Assembly (NCBI GenBank): GCA_014529385.2
Contig: CM043945.1
Span: 670,312-734,311, forward strand
Reading direction: 5' to 3'
Origin: Adiantum capillus-veneris
Taxonomy: Eukaryota; Streptophyta; Polypodiopsida; Polypodiales; Pteridaceae
DNA: 64,000 bases
In this document: piece after piece, positions 22,182 through 33,853 of the stretch
Layout of the letters: each line of letters begins with the position of its first letter
Numbering within the stretch: the stretch's first letter is position 1
Notes under the pieces: generated by a model
The model's input: only the letters and a program-made list of their open reading frames with translations
Told to the model about the DNA's origin: nothing
The model's database searches: none
Program-made: the position numbers and the translations under genes

Positions 22182-24534
22182 AAGTCTTGTCGTCCGCGAC
22201 AAGACCCTATGTTTACAAAGGCCTTGACGAGTGCTTCATGTTTTGGTGTTGGTCGAAGCTTTTGTTGTTGCAGTTGCTTCTACCAGATGCTTTGTATGTT
22301 GTAGAGGTACCTTTTTCTTGTACATGTAGTGTAGTTGAAGCCATAGCTCTCCCCCTCCGATTTGTTGTTGTAGCGTGAATAAATCGAGTGAGGTTTGTTG
22401 TTGCAGCAAGTCTTTATCTTGGCAGCTCTGGATTGTTTGTTCTTTGGGTGTCATCCTGCACGTGTACCTGTAAACTTGAAGCCTTTTTGAATTTTTCTAG
22501 GCCGCTCCCCTTTGATTTTCTAGCTTATGAGCATGTAGTTGTTTGGGGATGTCGTTGGTCTGCTGTTTTGTGTTTTTAGAAGAAAAATAGTAAAAATAAA
22601 ATGTGGCGTATATTACAAAATGAAGGTCTTGGATACTTGGATAGGACTAAAGGGAAAGACCCAGTGGGAAAAAAATGCCTTTAGTCATCATTAAATGTGA
22701 GGCTATATGTACTTATGTTTGATGTAACCGAGTTTTGTTGAGTTAAAGTACTTATGGCCGTATGGCTACTATTATTGACTTGATATACATTGGATAAGTG
22801 TTAGTAGCTTGAAGTCAGAGTCATTTTGGTTGAGAAAATGCTTATGAAACCTGTTACCGCTTCTTCATCGTCATTTTATTGTGTAAGTGCATGGGTGGAA
22901 CATAAATCGTGTCAAATGTAAACGTCCAATGATGGGACATTATAATGCTTGCACAGATAGATGCATAGGAAACAATATGCGGTGCGAGAGGAGTTTGAAT
23001 GGGTGCTTCCAGGAGTGAACGTAGCTAGAGAAGCAAAAATATATTTGATTTCAAGAGCTGCTTTTACTCACAAGAAGGGTTTTTGTCGACGAGGTTTTTT
23101 TTTCACTCTCCTCACTGTGTTCATGTACGTGAGTGTTTTCTGGACTACTCTGCCACTCCACCATTTAAAATTGTTAGACTTTGACTCTTCTGCTTACCTG
23201 TCCAACATGAGCGACTCCATTTTACAATATGCTCAACTCTTCCAGCTTGAGCTATAATCTAAATAGCTAGACTCATAGACCACAAAAAATATTAAGACAT
23301 GAAGCTTGGGTATGATGCTTGCTCATTTAGTGGATCAGCTGTCCGACTCTTGACTCTTATGCCATGATTTTTGTGGCGACTTGACTTACTCTCGGGAGCT
23401 TTCGACCAAGAATAGGTTTTGAAATTCAAAACTCCCATCCTCGAAGAGAGGATTTGTAAAGGACCATACTAGCAATGTTGGTTTCTTTTGCCATACCTGG
23501 GTGACCTTGGTTGTCAAAATTTCTTTTTGTTGTTGTTGGTCCCTTGGTTGAGAAGATTGGCTCGCTCCATTCTCCGTAACACGTTGTCCATCATGTCTTG
23601 ATATTTCTTGAGAGCTTGCAAATCGAGCTAATTGAGTCAACAATTGAAATTTTCAAACTTGACTTTGACAAAAAATCAAAGGATTAATCTGCAACTCAAA
23701 AACTGAGTGAACATGTACCAATTTGGATCCGATTGAATCCAAAATTTTCCGGTGGCCTTGTATTATGTTGGTCTAACACTGTTACAAGCTCAAAAGTAAA
23801 AAATGGTGTCTCTGTGTTGCAGTAGTAAATAATCGTGATTACTTACTTTTGTCAAATTTTTACACTTTTTGGCTTGATTTTCCAAGTGTACAACCTGTTG
23901 AGGTCCTTGGATAAATTTCAACAAGTTTGGGCAAAATTTGTTCAAGTTTATCAACTGTTTCATGTCCGCAAACTCTAATTTGAAGAATCTTGCTTAAGTC
24001 TCACTTTTGTGATCCAAATTTCACCAAAATTGATTTGTGTCGTCTACTTGATATGCTTGACCTTGTGGTATGCTCAAACATGCAAGATTGTCAATTTTTG
24101 AAGTAGATGTAAATAATCGTGATTATTTACTTTGGCTATTTTTTTACAAGTTTTTGTCCCAACCTTGACACAGATCTGTTAAGCACTTCAGCTTAAGATC
24201 CCCAGCCAAGTTTCATAAAGTTTGGACTATTTTTGGTCAAATGGTCATCAATTTTTTGTCCGCAGACTGACTTTGCAAATTTGGTCACAATTTTCAATCC
24301 AATGATCCAATACATACTAAATGTGGTTTGTGGGATTATTACAACATGATGAAACTAGTGGTATGCTAACTTAGTCAAAAAAGTTGAAAAATGGGTAGAT
24401 GTAAATAATTGCGATTATTTATAACTGACAACTTTTTGCATCTTTTTGGTCAAGTGAGCATGTACACATGTCTATCACATCAATACAAGCCTATAAATCA
24501 AATTTTATTGATTTTGGATAATCGTTTTTCCAAT
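22182..24534 (-). other. 3' non-coding region of the 11.4-kb element
   Basis: No continuous coding frame. It contains three copies of a 22-bp inverted repeat at 23825-23846, 24109-24130 and 24401-24422, spaced 284 and 292 bp. A second pyrimidine-rich block near 22347-22361 resembles the polypurine tract. Confidence 0.6.
23825..24422. repeat. Palindrome array B (three copies)
   Basis: Each copy pairs GTAAATAATC with its complement GATTATTTAC around two central bases. The middle copy (24109-24130) is perfect; the others have one to three changes. Starts are 284 and 292 bp apart, inside longer, weakly similar repeat units. Confidence 0.8.
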
Positions 24535-26763
24535 TTACACAGAGATGACTTCAATCTTCTTCGGTATGTGTTGTTCTTTTGGCACCCATTTGTATCTGTA
24601 TCGTTTGATTAGCGTGTCTTTGCAGATATCCTTTGCCTTGACTGTGACATTGTCCTTGATTTTGCCTTTCGTGAAATTGCGATTATTTTCATGCTGAAGT
24701 CGTCGGATTGAAGAATGTTTACCTGGCATCTTTGGTAGCCAGATTCTCCGATTTCCTTGATAGTAACCTTGTGCTTGAAGAATTGTAGATGGCACTTCCC
24801 ATGATGTTTTTGATGTCGTATTGAGATGTACAAGAGTGCCATTTTTGCATTTATTTACCGATGAAGTCCTATGTTGGTATGAACGCCAGCTAGATTTGAA
24901 ATTTCCTGTGTACCTTTGGCGAGCCTTGTTGATTGGTCTCCTTTGGCGATATAAATATGAGCTTTGTTTCTTTTGGGGGTGCTTTTTGAAACTTGTATCC
25001 ACCGCATAAGCCGAAGTCTGTGGTTTTGGTAACCAAAGATTCTTTTGACCCTCATAATAGCCTTGCTTTGCTAAGTTGTAGTGGGAGGCTATCCATCCCA
25101 TGTGTTTACCTTTCGTCAATTGGCTAGGATCATTTACCCATATTGGGTCCTTGACTTTAATTTCTTCATCTTTAATGTAGACCGTTGAAAACCTTTGGCG
25201 GCGGTGATCTCGCAGTGTAGGGTATTTCGGTTGAAAGGTTTTCTTTGGAGTCTGCCTTTCATGTCGAAGCATGTGGTCAGTTGATATAGAAGCTCTATCT
25301 TGAACTTTTTTTTGTTGGATTGAAGACTCTGATTTAAGAGGATGCGTGTGTTGGTAGGACATTTGTGTGCTAACTTTAGCTTTTCCTTTGTCAGCAACCA
25401 ATAATCTTGGAGTGGTCGTAGGTTGACTTTCTTGAGAGCTAGTCGTGATGACCATCATTGAAGATTCAAGTTCTTCTGCCAATGTTTTTGCCTAGTGTTG
25501 GGACAAAATCAAATGTGTACTCATTTTGGAGGAATCCACCACTAGGAATTTGTCTTTGATTACCTTTGACCGTAGTTTAAGGGTAGCTTTTGCAATCCCT
25601 AAACTTGTGACGGCTATTCCATGTGATATAGGAACCTGTACCTGAATTTCATACAGTTCTGGCTTATCTAGAAGTAACCACAACCCATAAGACATGACAT
25701 TAGTCGTGGCAGTGCAATCTATCTCTGCTGTAAAATTGAATTTCAGTTTCTCATGCACATCCAACAAGAATTTAATCTTCTTGTTGGCTGCCAAGTAACT
25801 GATGTCCTCGTTGCTTTCGGTACTTTTCTTAGACTTTTGTGCCTTGAAGGCTTTGTCATCCTCTTGAATGTTGAACTTCTTTGTCATTTGACTGGTTGTA
25901 GCATGTTCCAAGTGCTTACTATCTTCTGATCTATAGCTTTGGGGAAGGTCTATAGTCTGAGCAGCTTGTTGGTCTTCATTGCTAGTTTCTGACTGTGACG
26001 CCTTGACTCTTGATTTCAGAAGCTCTCTGTCACTATTTACTGCTTCTAGCACTTGAAGGTAATTCAATGGTGACTTTTCTTCTTGGAAATCTTCTGAATA
26101 TTGTGTAGCATGATGTTGAGGTTGACTCTCTTCTTCTGATGCAATGGTCACCGTGGCCTTTGGTTTCCATTGTTCCATGGGTTTTTGTAGAGTCTCTTCT
26201 CGAAAATATTCATTCATATCCTGTATTGCTTGTCCTTGGTAGTCAATCTTGGAATCAGTCATTTCCTGTTCTTCTGTGCATTCCATGTCTTCAGTTACAT
26301 CTTCTGTTAGCTTCTCATACTCTTTGATTTGTTCAATCCCCAATGAAGAGTCCACAATAGAGAATTTATTTGGTAGACTTTCAACTTCATCCATTGATTC
26401 TATTTGCATGTCTTCCACTTGTGACGTGGCACTAAGATTTTTTGTTACCTCTGCCACCTCTGCTTGTGTTGGCTCACTATCTTCAGAATCTTGGCTTCTT
26501 TTGCTCTCAAACCTTGAACTGCGAGCTTCATCTTCATCACCTTGTGGATGCTTTGACTTGTCCTCACTGAGGTTCTTTAAGAGATATTGAATTAGATGAT
26601 TCAATTGATCTTTTTTGAAAGCCTGATTCTCTATGATAATGTCGTTGACACCCTTGACTTGAAGCAACTGTGTCTTGAGCCTATCTTTTGTGCTCTGTGA
26701 CAAGATCTGCTTCTTTCCTGGAGATCTTGTTGGGGATTCTTTCTTCCGTTCCCTTGTTGTCAC
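24535..26763 (-). pseudogene. Retropepsin-like protease and charged tail, broken
   Basis: From 26763 downward the minus strand encodes a long charged linker rich in Glu, Ser and Lys. Then comes a retropepsin-like segment near 25500-25790: AEIDCTATTNVMSYG, later IAKATLKL and MSTHLILSQH, in the positions of the D-T/S-G-A and ILG-PW motifs. The catalytic signature reads D-C-T-A instead of D-T-G-A. A TAG near 25490 interrupts at the position where a Trp is usual, and the same frame reopens to 24535. The tail holds three spaced motifs of the form W[LV]PK after Tyr-rich segments (GYYEGQKNLWLPK, GYYQGNRRIWLPK, YRYKWVPK). No RT follows. The assignment to protease is by motif shape and spacing only. 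Confidence 0.6.
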
Positions 26764-28382
26764 TGTCTAAACTTTTCTTTTGGCTTGTTGCTTCTTCTTT
26801 TCCATGTAGAGCTTTGCTGGGCAGTCCTTCACTAAATGACCAAAGGCACATTGGTCGCAATATGTTGCTATCTCAACATGTGCACCCTTTGGGCAAGGCA
26901 ACTCTCCATAATACTGCTAATAATGGTTTCCTGTGGTATCTAGATACAGATATGACCTCTTCTTTGCATGCATGAACCTATAGATTACGACTGACTTAGG
27001 TGTATCCACTGGCTTTGTCTCTTTATCCTTCATCGTCTTGTCCTTGAGAAGCTGAAAATAGCTTCCATTATTGCTTGCATACAAGATCAAATCACTATCC
27101 ATGATTTCTAGCAATTGTAATGCTAATTCTTCCATCAGTATATGGTCTTTGACGTGGGGCTTCTGCATAGCCTTAGGGCTATGTTTCCGAGTTGGTTTTG
27201 GCGAGTTTTGCACTGAGGGTGAAGATCGAACCGAATCTTTGTTTTCCGTTTCCTTGGATGGCGATTTTGGACCGGGTCCAAGTATGTGACTTACAGGTTG
27301 ACCACAATTGCTAAACTCATCCATATTTTTCACATCGGCTATTTCATAGTGCCTATTGTATTTCTCAACCACAATGACATCTTGACCTGACCTTTTACAT
27401 TGGGCATTGTGAATTTCCAGTGGTCTCTCCTCCGGCTCGGCATCTTCCAATGCTTCTTGAAATTCCACTTGGGCTCCTGAAAAGGACACTGCTTCTTGTA
27501 AAGTTGGACTTCTTAATCCCACTCTTGAAGATATAAGGTCTCTTTGTTGAGTTTGAACTTCCCCCATCCAAGAGGGTTCCATATCTGATGTTGGCATCTG
27601 TTCAATGCTTGATGATATGACTTCTTGTGCTTTGTTAAGTAGCTCTTGAGACGGAGCTAGTTCTTTTTGAAGTTGTGCTACATTCATAGCTGGTACTTCT
27701 TGTGCTGGTGCGGTGCACGAGACTTGTGTTGTGTCTTTCCATGTTGTGTCTTGTGTTATGCCTTGTTATATGTCATGTGGTGTGTCACTCATTTCTGCAT
27801 TGACAGTTGTAGGTGTCAATTCTTCCAAGTGCGTAGTTAGAGGTAAACCCATGACGAGATGGTATACATTACCACCTTTAGACATGTAGTCTTCTCCTCT
27901 TGAGCCAAACGCTTCTGCTGCAAAATAATGATTGTTTTCTACAGGAACTTCATGACTTGTGACAGCCCTGTAGTATCGACCGTCTTCGTCTATATAGAGG
28001 GTACCAATTTTCCGTTTTCCATCTTGTGCTTTGTACAGAAAACTACTTGGAGGATATGTGTAGATATCTGGATCTTTGTACAACATTTCTATCTCATTGT
28101 TGAGGTATTTTTCGTGCCTCATGTAAATTGATCCCAGACAGTCTTCCATGAAATCTGGATGTGGGTGTAGTACATTCTTCGCTGTTTCAACTTCCACATA
28201 TTGAGATGTTCGAGTTTCCTCTGTATCTTTCTTTGTCTTGATGTACAAATTCCGATTGACATCCTCATAGCATGGCAACCCTTTGTAGTGCCAATCAGAT
28301 AGATCCAAATTTGCTCTCTTGTAATTTCTGTGGATGTACTTGAAGCTTCATCTCGGCTGGTTTGATTCCTTTGAGACGCCAT
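26764..28382 (-). pseudogene. Gag-like region with a zinc knuckle, broken
   Basis: It starts near 28382 with MASQRNQTSRDEASS. After a frame change come LSDWHYKGLPCYEDVNR and a 180-residue stretch to 27766, then a stop and a second open segment (27687-26917). A stop near 26916 is followed by a CCHC-like knuckle at about 26820-26870 (CDQCAFGHLVKDC). That knuckle has three residues between the second Cys and the His instead of the usual four. Position after the leader, the knuckle and the downstream protease-like region together suggest Gag; the N-terminal sequence matches no family I can name. Confidence 0.55.
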
Positions 28383-29468
28383 TGCTTTTGTCTTGACTCC
28401 CTTGTTGTACCTGTTCAGTGATAGCTCTAATTGCTTGCCTCAATGCTAATAAAAATTATTAGCACCCTTGTGTCGGTCTGAGGTCCTTCAGCTTTTGTGG
28501 ATGCCTTAATCTCTGAGTTTTCTGAACTGGGCTTTGCTTGAACTTCTCAGCTCTCTTGCTTGCCAAGGTTGATACTGTCTTGTCTGGCTACTTGCTTTGC
28601 CTAGAGATTTTTAGCAGGCCTCGATCTAGTGGAAGCACTGTGATAAGTTATGCAACTTACCACTATACTGCAACGACTGCTCCCTTTGTAGCGATTCTTG
28701 AGTCGAGCTAACCTGTGTTCACTTTAGCACACAATCTACAAAATTCTATTTAGCTGGCAAACTTTTTCACAATGAATGCAAAAATTCTTGATGTGCCTTT
28801 GACGGCCACACTTGTTCTGTGGGCTCGGAAGTGACTTTCAAGTTTGCTTTTAGCTGAACTAAACTTAAGCTAGCACAAGAGAATTATGCACAAGTCCCAG
28901 TGATTTGCTATCAAAAATCTTGTGTTAAAGTTCTCCAAAACTTGTGACTATTGTTGCAAAATCAAGAGTCCTTGTGTATGGTCTTACTGCTACCAGATTT
29001 GTGTATGGACGTACAGTAGGCCGTAGTTAACTTTTACACCTTTCCGCGGGTGACCAACGGTTATCCCAAAAGATAATTTCAATCTGCTAACTTAGCAGTC
29101 TTAAAAAACCGTGACCGTTTTCTCACAATTCTTTCGAACTATCGGTTTTAGACACTCCTGACTTCCGGATGCATTTTGAGGCTTTAAACGATGTTTTTTT
29201 CAAAGTTGAACTAAATGGTTGCCGTAAGCATACATTTAGTTCAAGTTTTGCTCTAAGATCTATAGAGTTGCTCTCAGGCTACGTTTTGATATAAAAAATT
29301 TTCCGATCCGATACCGTTTGTGAAAGTTATGGCCAAAATAGTGAAATGCAGTTTAGAATAGTCAAAATGAGTCCAAATTCAATTTTAAAAGAAGATTTGG
29401 GATCTCTGTGACACTGTGAACACTCTTGTATGGTCAACACTACAGTTGGACCCTAAAACTGGCCTAGA
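28383..29468 (-). other. Leader, Gag-proximal part
   Basis: Non-coding leader between palindrome array A and the Gag-like start. No repeat copies or ORF recognised. Confidence 0.5.
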
Positions 29469-31053
29469 GACATCCTACGTGTAGGATGTCTATATGCTCA
29501 GAATTTAACAAAATTTGGTCCAGAGACTCCCTTTAAGTCCAGCAACACAATGGTATGATCAGAATTTCATTTGGACCTAAAAATGGCCTTGAGACATCCT
29601 ACGCGTAGGATGTCTTTTTGCTCAGAATGACTTGAAATTTTCACCCCAGCTTCTTCTTGATGTGCTGATCATAGTGGTGTGCTCATAGGTTGGTTTGGAG
29701 TCCTAAATCAAGCTGGTGACATCCTACACGTAGGATGTCTAACTGCTCAGATTTTGTCCAAACTTGATCCCAAGATTCTCCTAGTGCTTAACAACCCAAT
29801 GGTATGCTTAGAATTGAATTTGGATGCCAATAGGTCAAGATTTGGGCTGCATAAGCTTCTAGTGCACTCCAAGAGTAGGATGTCTGACAATTCTTGTCTT
29901 TGCTTTGGTAAACAGGCCAAACAAGGTCCAAATTCACTTTTGAAAAAAAGATCTGGAATCCTTGAGACACTTAGAACCTCCCTATATGGCTACAATAGAA
30001 TTTTGACCACTTTATGATCCTGGAGACATCCTACCCGTAGGATGTCTTTTTGCTTTGTTTCAGCTCAAACTTGCACTGTAGCTTTCCCTTGATGTGCTAA
30101 ACTCACAGCTATTTTTACTTTTTGATTCTGACACCTATAGGTTGGTCAAATGATCAAGAATCTGTTCCAAAAACCTGATGTCTGTTTTGATGAATTCCCA
30201 AGTCAAATCAACTCCAAATTTTCCTAGGAGGCTTATCTAAGGCTATATGACAGCATGGTATGGTCACAGGAGAATTTTGGTCTCAGAATCATGCAGTAGA
30301 CATCCTACGCGTAGGATGTCTTTTTGCCCAAAATGAACCCAAATTTGGACCAAAGATCCCCCTAGTCTTTAGCAACCCAATGGTATGCTTAGATTTGAGT
30401 TTGGATGTCAAAAGATCTCAAAACTAGCTATTCTTGCCTTTTGTCTGTCCAAAAACACTAAAGTCTATTCAATCTTCACTTTCACTGACCCAAATGAGAT
30501 GAAATTTATCACATGCACTCAATACAACATTTAGAACATGCCTATGGAGCATCCTATGGTTTGGTCTCAAAATTAGGCCTTGGACACAATTTGGGTAGGA
30601 TGTCTGGCAATTCTCGTCTTTTGGCTTTAATGTGTCAAAATTTGGTCAAATTTCCACTTTCCAGTTGAAAATAGGGTAGAACCTACCTTCTAAACACATT
30701 GGTAACCTCAAATTTTCCAAAAAGTGCCCAGATCACCTTGTAGACATCCTACACGTAGGATGTCTACTGCTTATTTTTTTAGACTGAAGTGTCTCTGATG
30801 CTTCCTTATGCTCTCAGCAAGTGCAAGTATGCTTCACATTTGCAAAAAAAAGCAAAAATCACTCAATTTAAGCCTTTCTAAAATTTTACGTTTTCTAATT
30901 CTGCCTTTTGGCTTTTGGTCAACAAAAATAGGGAAAAACACTCAAGTCAATATGTTACTAGGGTAAAACCTACCCTCTGAACCCACTGGTAACCTCAATT
31001 TCCCCAAATTCCCTGCCAAAAGTGCCCTGGAGACATCCTACGCGTAGGATGTC
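29469..31053. repeat. Palindrome array A (nine copies)
   Basis: Copies at 29469-29490, 29593-29614, 29718-29739, 30025-30046, 30299-30320, 30743-30764 and 31032-31053 are intact. Those at 29863-29884 and 30583-30604 keep only the right arm. Each intact copy has arm GACATCCTA, four central bases CNNG, and the complementary arm. The centres are CGTG, CGCG, CACG, CCCG, CGCG, CACG and CGCG, so changes fall only in the two central bases. Spacings are 124, 125, 145, 162, 274, 284, 160 and 289 bp, close to one or two units of about 145 bp. The unit also carries a recurring CAA(T)GGTATG-type phrase. Confidence 0.92.
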
Positions 31054-31574
31054 TTTTGTCTTAAAATGCAATTTTTTTCTGGTAGTAGTACTCCCTATGC
31101 TCTGTAGAGCTCTCAGCAATAATCACAGAAACTTTTGGACTTCAAATCAACTTCCAAACACAATTTACCGTCTTTCCTACTTAGCGTTTTCCACTTCTCT
31201 GATGAGTGTAACAGCAAATAAGACATGCATAAAGTACTCTAGATCAGCAATCAAGATATCCTACTTACCCTACTCCTACTCATCATGTGAGATGGTGATT
31301 TTGATGTCTTGGTTGCTTCCTGGCCTCACATGGACTCTCAAGTCAACCTACCACCACATCTACTACTCCAACTCCTACTCTCTACACCACAACCTACTAC
31401 TACCTAATACTACCTAAGACGGAAGATCTAGCCTAGACACACGCTCCCTAGACTCCTCCTAAGACCTAGAGAGTCTACCACCCTCTGATCCTATCTAAAT
31501 GTATGAATATACTCTGGCAAGCCAGAGGGACCTCTATCCTCAAGGACTAGTCTCGGTCACCTACTTAGGGCCCT
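31054..31574 (-). other. Leader between primer site and palindrome array
   Basis: Non-coding leader. On the plus strand it is rich in CTACTACT-type triplets (31360-31415). No gene seen. Confidence 0.5.
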
Positions 31575-31595
31575 TGTCCTCGGCAATGGCGCCAA
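31575..31595 (-). other. Primer-binding site, TGGCGCC type
   Basis: On the minus strand TTGGCGCCATTGCCGAGGAC immediately follows the 5' LTR. The TGGCGCC start differs from the initiator-Met site of the other elements here and resembles primer sites I associate with Tat/Athila-lineage gypsy elements. Confidence 0.75.
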
Positions 31596-32553
31596 TGTTG
31601 GACGGATACGCTGCGACGGACGTCAGCATAGCGAGAACTCACCTAACATATAATGTCACCTGAGGACGGAGCTCTACCCGCAGGCGCGTCACGAAGCAAG
31701 CAAAGGGTGTCAACTTCTACTCGACCGACTAATGATTACTTCCTACAGAGATATCAAATCTACATGCCATCGGTTTTGTAAATGTGAGAGTCTCCTATGA
31801 TGCTACCGCAAGCCAAAAGCCCATTAGACGTTCTCAAAACGTTATGAAACTTGAGGGATATCCTATCAACATCAATAGGCCACTCTCCCTAAGGTCCATG
31901 ACCAAAAAAACCTACCCAATACCCTCCGTAGAGAAAACGCGTAGGATGTCTGGGCTGGGTTTTGCAGGTCGACGTTTTCGAACACTAAAGCGCCTAATGT
32001 GTAGCTCTACTCGCTCTGATCGCGTGGATATGCTGAAATGCAAATACGGACAACAGTTACACACTATTGCTCTTCGTTTGCGATTTCGACCACCGTAGCT
32101 TCTATAGCACACATACACACTCTCTCACTCTCTTGCAGTCTCCCAACGACACAGAAGATCAGATTATTAGAAGTCCCTTTACAAAGCTTTAGGTTTTGGC
32201 TTATATACTAAGCCTTAGAAAACCTAATGTCCGATCAAAATGACCCTAGGTTTCTATAGAGCTTAATTACAACATTGTGAGCTGGCTTTGCTCATCGAAC
32301 AAGCATCTCTGGCCAAAATACAATTGCCGACTTAAAATATGAAGTTCCCGTAAACATTACAAAAGTGGCCATAATGGCTCAAAATAATAATAGCGGGATA
32401 TTTGATGATGTCCGTGAGCTTGTGTTCACATTACAGCATCCATCTTTATCTTCATCACTTCATCAGCATCTTCGTATGGAATCTTTAGAGAATCTTTGAG
32501 GAATCTTCATGGAATCTTTGTGGAAGCGTTGTTAAAAGGTTGACTTGTCAACA
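31596..32553 (-). repeat. 5' LTR of the 11.4-kb element
   Basis: 958 bp with intact TGTTG and CAACA ends, next to the TGTTA duplication. It has ACGCGTAGGATGTC at 31937-31950, half of the palindrome found in the leader array. Confidence 0.9.
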
Positions 32554-32558
32554 TGTTA

Positions 32559-33602
32559 GAACATTAATAAGTGTGAAACTCTAGTCTTAGACACTTCCTC
32601 GTGTCATTCTAAGAGTATACAATCTTGCAGATTAGAGGTACCAGGATGGAGGAACATGGAGTTACAAGCATGGGAGATGGAAAACCAATGAGGAGGATCA
32701 CTTGTTTAAAAATTTTGATTGAGATATTGAATATTGTTTGGGGATTATTTGAATTAGATCAAATCTTGTTTGAACCTATGTGACCTTGTTTTGGTGTCGA
32801 TCGAGTTTGTTTGATTTTGGTTATAGTGCTAGTTTCAATGTTGTTTAAGAACATCTAGACGATGTAGGCATTAGGAGAAGTTTGAGGTCTCTTTTGGCCT
32901 TTTAACATTTAGAGAGAGAATGCATTAGGTCAATGAGAGAAGGGATTTTATTACAATATCCATTTTAAAAAAAGTACTTTTGATTTTCTAGAATGATTTT
33001 TCTGTGAGTCACATTTGATGTAACTTTCAAGTACGTGTTCTTTTACCTCAAGAAGGTCTCTTTCATTGACCCAAAAGATTTTTTGAGTCTTCTCATGACC
33101 TTTTTTTCCTTCCTATTTTCACCTCTCTCTTCATCTTACCACCTCCTTCTCCCTCCTCTTCTTGCTTTCCTCTCTTCACCTTCATCTACTTTGCATCCTA
33201 ATCTCCTCAAGCAATGGAGTCCACTTGGTCTAAATGCCCTAGCACATCCATTGAAACCATCACCACTTATCCCAATATCCATGACCAAGGGTAGTTGTAT
33301 TATAATGAAACACAACAAGAGAAGAAAAGCTTCATCCAAAAATCCATTCTTGTCATGTTAGAAAGGAAGAGTGAAAGAATTCCGACTTGTTGGAGCCAAG
33401 AAGACAGTGAAGGAGGTTTTACTGTAGCATTTTAAATGCACAAGGAGCTTCACCTCCATTCTAAAAGCTCAAATCTTGCTCTGCATAGAGCTAACTATAA
33501 GTGGTTCATATGTACACTTTATATTATTTCCACTTTGCTTGGCTTTTTCGCGGTTCTTTGCTTGTTAATTTTTTGTGCATGTTTTGTACTATGCTTATTA
33601 CA

Positions 33603-33663
<61 letters not shown>

Positions 33664-33762
33664 CCCCCCCCCCCCCCCGCACACATGCTTCACATTGCTT
33701 GGCTTTTTCGTGGTTCTTTGCTTGTTAATTTTTTGTGCATGTTTTGTACTATGCTTATTACA

Positions 33763-33853
<91 letters not shown>

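Larger units (their letters stand above)
21121..32553 (-). mobile_element. 11.4-kb LTR element with Gag-protease only
   Basis: Paired LTRs (21121-22168 and 31596-32553) with TGTTG...CAACA ends are flanked by perfect TSDs TGTTA (21116-21120 and 32554-32558). A primer site next to the right LTR and a polypurine tract next to the left LTR set the orientation as minus. Inside, from 5' to 3', are a 3.2-kb leader with a palindrome array (29469-31053), a broken Gag-protease reading frame (24535-28382), a second palindrome array (23825-24422) and a ~2.3-kb 3' region. No reverse transcriptase, RNase H or integrase motif was found in any frame I read. It looks like a large non-autonomous element that would depend on another element's enzymes. 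Confidence 0.88.

Noticed and set aside
29469-31053. CRISPR-like regular repeats
   Set aside because: Repeats are palindromic with unequal spacings (124-289 bp), lie inside an LTR retrotransposon of a plant, and the spacers are themselves similar to each other.
31022-31417. 131-codon plus-strand frame
   Set aside because: It overlaps the palindrome array and leader of a minus-strand retroelement and has no domain.
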